In this document: positions 59,247 to 64,000 of the stretch, piece by piece | Layout: the number at the start of each line of letters is the position of its first letter | Numbering within the stretch: position 1 is the first letter of the stretch | Assembly: GCF_013337185.1 (NCBI RefSeq) | Contig: NZ_SWDE01000004.1 | Location: 372,001 to 436,000, forward strand | Direction of reading: 5' to 3' | DNA length: 64,000 nucleotides | Source: Serratia proteamaculans | Lineage (GTDB): Bacteria; Pseudomonadota; Gammaproteobacteria; Enterobacterales; Enterobacteriaceae | Position numbers and translations under genes: made by a program | Notes under the pieces: generated by a model | Told to the model about the DNA's origin: nothing | What the model saw: the letters and a program-made list of their open reading frames with translations, nothing else | Databases searched by the model: none

Positions 59247-59597
59247 TTAGTTGGCGTAGGCCAGCAGGCTTAGCGAGTCGCGCGCCAGGGATTTGCACTT
59301 GTTGGGGGTAGGGATGGCGATCCCGCTGAGATCGCGATAGCTGTCTTCACCCAGCGCCTTCATATTAAAACTATTATAGTTGGTCAGATCCCAACGGTTT
59401 TGCTGAGCGAAATAAACGATGGCGCGCTTGATTTGTGCATTGGGCAAGTCGTTGTAGCCGCAGTCATTTTTCAAATAAATAAAGACCGCCGTCAGATCGG
59501 CCAGATCTTCCGCTTCAGACTCATTCAGCGCCAGACTGGCGTTGGAGAACCCCAGCATGGTGAGCAACAGCACCAGTAACGTTGTTTTTTTCATCAT
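59247..59597 (-). CDS. yacC: YacC, PulS/OutS-family periplasmic protein
   Basis: The 116-residue protein has a signal peptide (residues 1 to about 23, cleavage near SLA-LNES). Its mature part, SEAEDLADLTAVFIYLKNDC, then MKALGEDSYRDLSGI, matches E. coli YacC closely. The family includes type II secretion pilotins, which are lipoproteins. This protein has no lipobox Cys, so it should be soluble in the periplasm. Two Cys residues (about 46 and 101) may form a disulfide. It lies 110 bp upstream of speE. Function unknown. Confidence 0.9.
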   Translation of the reverse strand: MMKKTTLLVLLLTMLGFSNASLALNESEAEDLADLTAVFIYLKNDCGYNDLPNAQIKRAIVYFAQQNRWDLTNYNSFNMKALGEDSYRDLSGIAIPTPNKCKSLARDSLSLLAYAN

Positions 59598-59660
59598 GAA
59601 AATAGACCTGTTTATTGTCCACAGACGTTATCACACTTGCCTGTAAAGGCACCAAATTTT

Positions 59661-59674
59661 ATTACCTGCAGGTA
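59661..59674. promoter_or_regulatory. 14-bp palindrome near the cueO promoter
   Basis: TTACCTGCAGGTAA is a perfect palindrome 21 bp upstream of the cueO -35 element and 64 bp upstream of yacC. It might be an operator for either gene. Confidence 0.35.
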
Positions 59675-59694
59675 ACATAACCGGCAGCAAAGGC

Positions 59695-59725
59695 TTGACC
59701 TTCCGCTAAGGGGAGGGTTTAGGCT
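59695..59725 (+). promoter_or_regulatory. CueR-type promoter of cueO
   Basis: TTGACC (59695-59700) and TAGGCT (59720-59725) are separated by 19 bp, the over-long spacer typical of MerR-family activation. The spacer region holds ACCTTCC and GGAGGGT, the CueR inverted repeat. Copper-bound CueR should switch on cueO. cueR itself is not in the window. Confidence 0.85.
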
Positions 59726-59737
59726 GTGAACAGATCA

Positions 59738-59795
59738 ATCTATACCCATACTCTTTCAAGTTGCAGTGCAGCTTGTGCCGCATTAAGTGCCGATC
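59738..59795. repeat. ERIC-like half repeat before cueO
   Basis: TATACCCATACTCTTTCAAG, then TTGCAGTGCAGC, resembles the outer end of the ERIC element at 30777. It lies between the cueO promoter and its start codon, so it is in the 5' untranslated region. Confidence 0.4.
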
Positions 59796-59815
59796 ACTGA
59801 AAAAGGGAGTCAGCG

Positions 59816-61435
59816 ATGTTACGCCGTGATTTTATCAAATTGACCGCTGCGCTGGGCGCGGCAAGTGCTTTACCTCTGTGGAGTCGGGGCGTGTGGGCCG
59901 CCGAGCTGCCGGCGTTGCCGATCCCGCCACTGCTGATGCCGGACGCTCAAGGGAACATTGCGCTGGCGCTGCAAACCGGCGAAATGAACTGGCTGCCGGG
60001 CAAGGCGACCCAAACCTGGGGAGTTAATGGGGCGTTATTGGGCCCTGCGGTGCGATTGCAACGCGGTAAACCGGTGACGGTGGATATTCGCAATGGCTTG
60101 CCGGAGGCCAGTACCGTTCATTGGCACGGCCTGGAAATCCCCGGTGACGTTGATGGCGGCCCGCAGGCACTGATTCAGCCAGGCACCACGCGCAGGGTGC
60201 AATTCACGGTCGAACAGCCCGCAGCCACCTGCTGGTTCCATCCGCACACTCACGGCAAGACGGGTCATCAGGTGATGATGGGTTTGGCGGGGCTGGTTCT
60301 GCTGGAAGACGACGAGAGCAGCAAGCTGCCGCTGCCTAAAACCTGGGGACAGGATGATATTCCGGTGATCCTGCAGGACAAACGGTTGGGTAAAGATGCA
60401 CAGATTGAATACCAACTGGACGTAATGAGTGCTGCAGTCGGCTGGTTCGGTGACCGCATGTTCACCAATGGCGCCCAGTATCCACGACATGTGGCCCCGC
60501 GCGGTTGGCTGCGCTTACGATTCCTCAACGGTTGTAACGCGCGTTCATTGAATCTGGCAACCAGCGATCATCGTCCGCTCTACGTGATCGCCAGCGACGG
60601 CGGTTTTTTGGCCGAGCCGGTCAAGCTGACCGAACTGCCGATGCTGATGGGGGAACGCTTTGAAGTGCTGGTGGATGCCTCCGACGGCAAGCCCTTCGAT
60701 ATTGTCACGCTGCCGGTTAAACAGATGGGCATGACGCTGGCTCCGTTCGACCAGCCGCTGCCGGTATTACATATTCAGCCTTCACTGGCGCAGGGTATCA
60801 AGACCATGCCGGACAGCCTGGTCAAACTGCCGGCATTACCGGCGGTGAGCGGGATCCAGGAGCGCTGGCTGCAACTGATGATGAATCCGCAGTTGGATAA
60901 GCTGGGTATGCAGGCGCTGATGGATCGTTACGGTCATCAGGCCATGGCCGGCATGAGCATGGATCACGGCAGCATGCCTAAAGACGGTGGTGATATGGCC
61001 GGCATGAAAGGCATGGATCACGGCAGTATGAAGGGGATGGACCACGGCAATATGAAAGGGATGGATCAGGGTGCCAAGCCGTTCGACTTCAGCCATGGCA
61101 ATATGATCAACGGTAAGGCCTTCGACATGACCAAGCCGATGTTTGAGGCCAAGCGCGGCAAATACGAAAAATGGACCATTTCGGGTGAGGGCGACATGAT
61201 GCTGCATCCGTTCCATATTCACGGCACCCAGTTCCGCATCCTGTCGGAAAACGGCAAACCCCCGGCGGCTCACCGCAGCGGCTGGAAAGACACCGTGCGG
61301 GTCGAAGGTTGGCGCAGTGAAGTGCTGGTACGCTTCGATCACCCGGCCAATAGCGATCATGCCTATATGGCCCACTGCCACCTGTTGGAACATGAAGATA
61401 CCGGCATGATGCTGGGCTTTACCGTAACCGACTGA
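59816..61435 (+). CDS. cueO: Multicopper oxidase CueO
   Basis: The 539-residue periplasmic cuprous oxidase protects against copper. The twin-arginine signal ([20 protein letters not shown]) exports it folded. Copper ligands lie in [32 protein letters not shown] and [14 protein letters not shown] Met-rich insert (about residues 377-420) that gates Cu(I) contains repeated [12 protein letters not shown] units ([21 protein letters not shown]). GGGAG nine bases before the ATG is a good ribosome binding site. A CueR-type promoter lies upstream. Confidence 0.96.
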   Translation: MLRRDFIKLTAALGAASALPLWSRGVWAAELPALPIPPLLMPDAQGNIALALQTGEMNWLPGKATQTWGVNGALLGPAVRLQRGKPVTVDIRNGLPEASTVHWHGLEIPGDVDGGPQALIQPGTTRRVQFTVEQPAATCWFHPHTHGKTGHQVMMGLAGLVLLEDDESSKLPLPKTWGQDDIPVILQDKRLGKDAQIEYQLDVMSAAVGWFGDRMFTNGAQYPRHVAPRGWLRLRFLNGCNARSLNLATSDHRPLYVIASDGGFLAEPVKLTELPMLMGERFEVLVDASDGKPFDIVTLPVKQMGMTLAPFDQPLPVLHIQPSLAQGIKTMPDSLVKLPALPAVSGIQERWLQLMMNPQLDKLGMQALMDRYGHQAMAGMSMDHGSMPKDGGDMAGMKGMDHGSMKGMDHGNMKGMDQGAKPFDFSHGNMINGKAFDMTKPMFEAKRGKYEKWTISGEGDMMLHPFHIHGTQFRILSENGKPPAAHRSGWKDTVRVEGWRSEVLVRFDHPANSDHAYMAHCHLLEHEDTGMMLGFTVTD

Positions 61436-61535
61436 TCAACCCACGCGGGAAAAACTGGCGGCGCACTCGCGTCGCCAGCGGCTTCAGGCTATGCTAAACT
61501 CTGCGCCCTTCTTCCGGCAACTGACCTGAAAACCT

Positions 61536-62072
61536 ATGAAACACACTGTAGAAGTAATGATTTCCGAGCAGGAAGTTAAGACCCGTATCGCCGAACTTGG
61601 CCGCCAGATCACCGAAGATTACCGCGATAGCGGCAGTGATATGGTACTGGTCGGGCTGCTGCGCGGCTCCTTTATGTTCATGGCCGATCTGTGTCGCACC
61701 ATTGAAGTGCCGCATGAGGTCGACTTTATGACCGCCTCCAGCTACGGCAGCGGCATGTCCACTACCCGTGACGTGAAAATCCTCAAGGATTTGGATGAAG
61801 ACATCCGTGGCAAAGACGTGCTGATCGTCGAAGACATCATTGACTCCGGCAATACGCTGAACAAAGTGCGTGAAATTCTGGCACTGCGCGGGCCGAAATC
61901 GCTGGCGATTTGCACCCTGCTGGACAAGCCTGAACGTCGTGAAGTCGAAGTGCCGGTTGAGTACGTGGGCTTCCCGATCCCGGACGAGTTCGTGGTGGGT
62001 TACGGCATCGACTACGCTCAGCGTTATCGCCATTTGCCGTACGTCGGTAAAGTAGTGCTGCTGGACGAGTAA
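61536..62072 (+). CDS. hpt: Hypoxanthine phosphoribosyltransferase
   Basis: The 178-residue enzyme salvages hypoxanthine to IMP with PRPP. The PRPP motif is [16 protein letters not shown], and the N-terminal [15 protein letters not shown] and C-terminal [20 protein letters not shown] are typical. It lies between cueO and can as in E. coli, convergent with can. Confidence 0.96.
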   Translation: MKHTVEVMISEQEVKTRIAELGRQITEDYRDSGSDMVLVGLLRGSFMFMADLCRTIEVPHEVDFMTASSYGSGMSTTRDVKILKDLDEDIRGKDVLIVEDIIDSGNTLNKVREILALRGPKSLAICTLLDKPERREVEVPVEYVGFPIPDEFVVGYGIDYAQRYRHLPYVGKVVLLDE

Positions 62073-62079
62073 TATGCGG

Positions 62080-62100
62080 TGGGCGCGGTTTGCCGCGCCC
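62080..62100. terminator. Hairpin between hpt and can
   Basis: GGGCGCGG-TTTG-CCGCGCCC lies between the two convergent stop codons. No T-run on the plus strand. Confidence 0.6.
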
Positions 62101-62108
62101 TGACAGGA

Positions 62109-62765
62109 TTAAATACCCTTATCCTGCTGCAAGGTGGCCATTGCCTTGCGATAACCCATCTCCAGGCTCTCGCGGCTGGTGGCGGCCACTTCAAGATCGC
62201 GCAGGCGCCCGTCCTGAATGCCGTACACCCAACCGTGAATCATCACTTTCTGGCCACGTTTCCATGCTGACTGCATGATAGTTGAATGGCCCAGGTTGTA
62301 GACCTGCTCAATCACGTTGATTTCACAGAGGACGTCGAGGCGTTGTTCCGGCTCCAGTTCACCCAGCAGTGAGCTGTGCTTGTACCACAGGTCACGGATG
62401 TGCAGCAGCCAGTTGTTGATCAGCCCCAGTTCCGGATTCTCAACCGCGGCTTCTACACCACCGCAGCCCAGGTGACCGCAGATAATGATATGCTCAACTT
62501 CCAGTACGTCGACGGCGTACTGCACCACCGACAGGCAGTTTAAATCGGTGTGAATCACCAGGTTGGCCACGTTACGGTGAACAAAGAGTTCACCCGGCTC
62601 CAGCCCGGTCAGTCTTTCCGCGGGAACGCGGCTGTCTGAGCAACCTATCCATAAAAAGCGAGGCTTTTGCGCCTGGGCTAAACGTTCAAAAAAGTCCGGG
62701 TCTTCCTTGCTGATATTAGCTGACCAGGTATGGTTATTAGCGATAAGCTTTTCGATTTCTTTCAT
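62109..62765 (-). CDS. can: Beta-carbonic anhydrase
   Basis: The 218-residue zinc enzyme interconverts carbon dioxide and bicarbonate. Ligands and the gating Asp are Cys42 and Asp44 ([10 protein letters not shown]), His98 and Cys101 (CGHLGCGG). ATG 62765 ([11 protein letters not shown]) corresponds to the E. coli start (MKDIDTLISNN), although no clear ribosome binding site is seen; a start 17 codons upstream is possible. It is divergent from yadG. Confidence 0.95.
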   Translation of the reverse strand: MKEIEKLIANNHTWSANISKEDPDFFERLAQAQKPRFLWIGCSDSRVPAERLTGLEPGELFVHRNVANLVIHTDLNCLSVVQYAVDVLEVEHIIICGHLGCGGVEAAVENPELGLINNWLLHIRDLWYKHSSLLGELEPEQRLDVLCEINVIEQVYNLGHSTIMQSAWKRGQKVMIHGWVYGIQDGRLRDLEVAATSRESLEMGYRKAMATLQQDKGI

Positions 62766-63001
62766 GGAAGTTATAGGCCTGTAGCGGACAGATTGCGTTG
62801 GGGTAATATAGGACAAGCGTCACAATTTGGAAATCGGAACAATTACGCGAGAGGGTATTCAGCCACTTTTTACACAGTAAGGCGGGATGGAACCTGAATT
62901 TTCCGCACGGATTTGCCTCAGTGAAAACGCTGCTGATGATAACATCACCTTCATTACAAGACGCAGCAGCATACTCATCGTCACAAGGTACTTTTTAACT
63001 T

Positions 63002-63925
63002 ATGAATTATGCACTGGAAATAGCGCAGCTAACCAAGACTTACGCCGGTGGCGTCAAGGCATTGCGCGGGATTGACCTGAACGTCGAGGCGGGGGATTTT
63101 TACGCTTTACTGGGGCCTAACGGCGCCGGAAAATCCACGACCATCGGCATTATCAGCTCGCTGGTCAATAAGACGTCCGGCAGCGTGCGGGTGTTCGGCT
63201 ACGACATCGATAAAGACATCGTCAACGCCAAACGCCAACTCGGGCTGGTGCCGCAGGAATTCAACTTTAACCCGTTTGAAACCGTGATGCAGATTGTGGT
63301 CAATCAGGCCGGCTACTATGGCGTGACCCGCCGTGAGGCACTGGTGCGGGCGGAAAAATACCTGACCCAGCTGGATCTGTGGGGCAAGCGCGACGAACGC
63401 GCCCGCATGTTATCTGGCGGGATGAAGCGCCGACTGATGATTGCTCGTGCATTGATGCATCAGCCAAAATTGCTGATCCTCGACGAACCGACCGCCGGGG
63501 TAGATATCGAGCTGCGTCGCTCGATGTGGGGCTTCCTGAAAGAGCTGAATGCCCAGGGCACCACCATCATTCTCACCACCCACTATCTGGAAGAGGCAGA
63601 GATGCTGTGCCGCAATATCGGCATTATCCAGAACGGTGAACTGGTGGAAAACACCTCGATGAAAGGCCTGTTGGCCAAGCTGAAGTCTGAAACCTTTATC
63701 CTCGATCTGGCGGCGAAAAGCCCGTTGCCGAAGCTGGACGGTTACCGCCATCGCCTGACGGACACTTCAACGCTGGAAGTGGAAGTGATGCGTGAACAGG
63801 GCCTGAATGGCCTGTTTGCTCAGCTCAGTGCGCAGGGCGTTCAGGTACTGAGCATGCGTAACAAGGCTAACCGGCTGGAAGAGCTGTTTGTCACCCTGGT
63901 TAACGGTAATGGAGAAAAAGCATGA
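63002..63925 (+). CDS. yadG: YadG, ABC transporter ATP-binding protein
   Basis: The 307-residue ATPase has Walker A GPNGAGKST, signature LSGGMKRRL, Walker B LLILDEPTAG and the switch His in TTHYLEEAE. It matches E. coli YadG nearly residue by residue. It powers the membrane partner YadH, whose gene overlaps by 4 bp. The transported compound is not known. Confidence 0.95.
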   Translation: MNYALEIAQLTKTYAGGVKALRGIDLNVEAGDFYALLGPNGAGKSTTIGIISSLVNKTSGSVRVFGYDIDKDIVNAKRQLGLVPQEFNFNPFETVMQIVVNQAGYYGVTRREALVRAEKYLTQLDLWGKRDERARMLSGGMKRRLMIARALMHQPKLLILDEPTAGVDIELRRSMWGFLKELNAQGTTIILTTHYLEEAEMLCRNIGIIQNGELVENTSMKGLLAKLKSETFILDLAAKSPLPKLDGYRHRLTDTSTLEVEVMREQGLNGLFAQLSAQGVQVLSMRNKANRLEELFVTLVNGNGEKA

Positions 63926-64000
63926 TGCGTTTGTATTGGGTGGCCTTGCAGAGCATCTGGGCCAAAGAGATCAACCGTTTTGCCCGCATCTGGATCCAGA
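63922..64000 (+). CDS. yadH: YadH, ABC transporter permease, 3' part outside window
   Basis: Only the first 26 codons are present, MMRLYWVALQSIWAKEINRF and on, which match the N-terminus of E. coli YadH (ABC-2 permease). The ATG overlaps the yadG stop (ATGA). The frame is open at the window edge. Confidence 0.88.
   Translation, partial: MMRLYWVALQSIWAKEINRFARIWIQ

Noticed and set aside
60946..61075. Tandem repeat in cueO considered as a mobile or CRISPR-like array
   Set aside because: It is the in-frame Met-rich copper-handling segment of CueO, not an intergenic array.

Overview
The window is chromosomal DNA of an enterobacterium. Gene content, gene order and protein sequences fit Yersiniaceae, most likely Serratia; this is judged from remembered E. 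coli homologues, not from a search. Most of it is conserved backbone: the tRNA-Phe/speC/mltC-yggX-mutY/trmB-yggL/glsB/yggN/hemW-rdgB-yggU-yggT-proC-yggS/yggR/ruvX-yqgE/gshB/rsmE/endA/sprT block, then aroP/pdhR-aceE-aceF-lpd/acnB/yacL/speD-speE/yacC/cueO/hpt/can/yadG-yadH. In E. coli these are two separate stretches (about 66 min and 2.5-3 min). Here they are joined by an accessory segment (about 32.6-44.2 kb).

Layout. 1-5.3 kb: the end of a LuxR-type regulator, then a ytcA-mdtN-mdtO-like efflux operon with a TetR regulator, ending at tRNA-Phe. A copy of the tRNA 3' end and its terminator lies about 160 bp away, a possible relic of integration. 5.4-20.7 kb: speC with a long leader that may contain a small regulatory ORF and an attenuator-like hairpin, a GGDEF diguanylate cyclase, and the ygg housekeeping cluster. 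20.8-27.9 kb: an insertion between yggR and ruvX, holding a BvgAS/EvgAS-type two-component system, a DUF1090 gene and a solitary fimbrial usher that appears short at both ends. 27.9-32.2 kb: ruvX, yqgE, gshB, rsmE, endA and sprT, with an ERIC repeat. 32.4-44.2 kb: fumA, a Rob-like regulator, a three-subunit molybdenum hydroxylase (Tat-exported Mo subunit, 2Fe-2S subunit, tri-haem cytochrome c) with divergent maturation genes, and a GH43 glycosidase with a sugar symporter. 44.2-53.4 kb: aroP and the pyruvate dehydrogenase operon, with two PdhR-like operators. 53.4-54.3 kb: an unusual lpd-acnB gap with a candidate 35-codon gene and an unexplained plus-strand terminator. 54.3-64 kb: acnB, the spermidine genes, CueR-type-promoted cueO, hpt, can and the start of an ABC exporter operon.

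Functional links. speC makes putrescine and speD/speE turn it into spermidine. pdhR-aceEF-lpd, acnB and fumA feed and run the TCA cycle. The molybdenum hydroxylase probably oxidises an aldehyde or N-heterocycle in the periplasm and passes electrons through its cytochrome subunit, with XdhC-like and MocA-like proteins preparing the cofactor. No CRISPR array, rRNA, complete prophage or insertion sequence was seen. The least explained parts are the speC leader, the lpd-acnB gap and the two-component/usher insertion.
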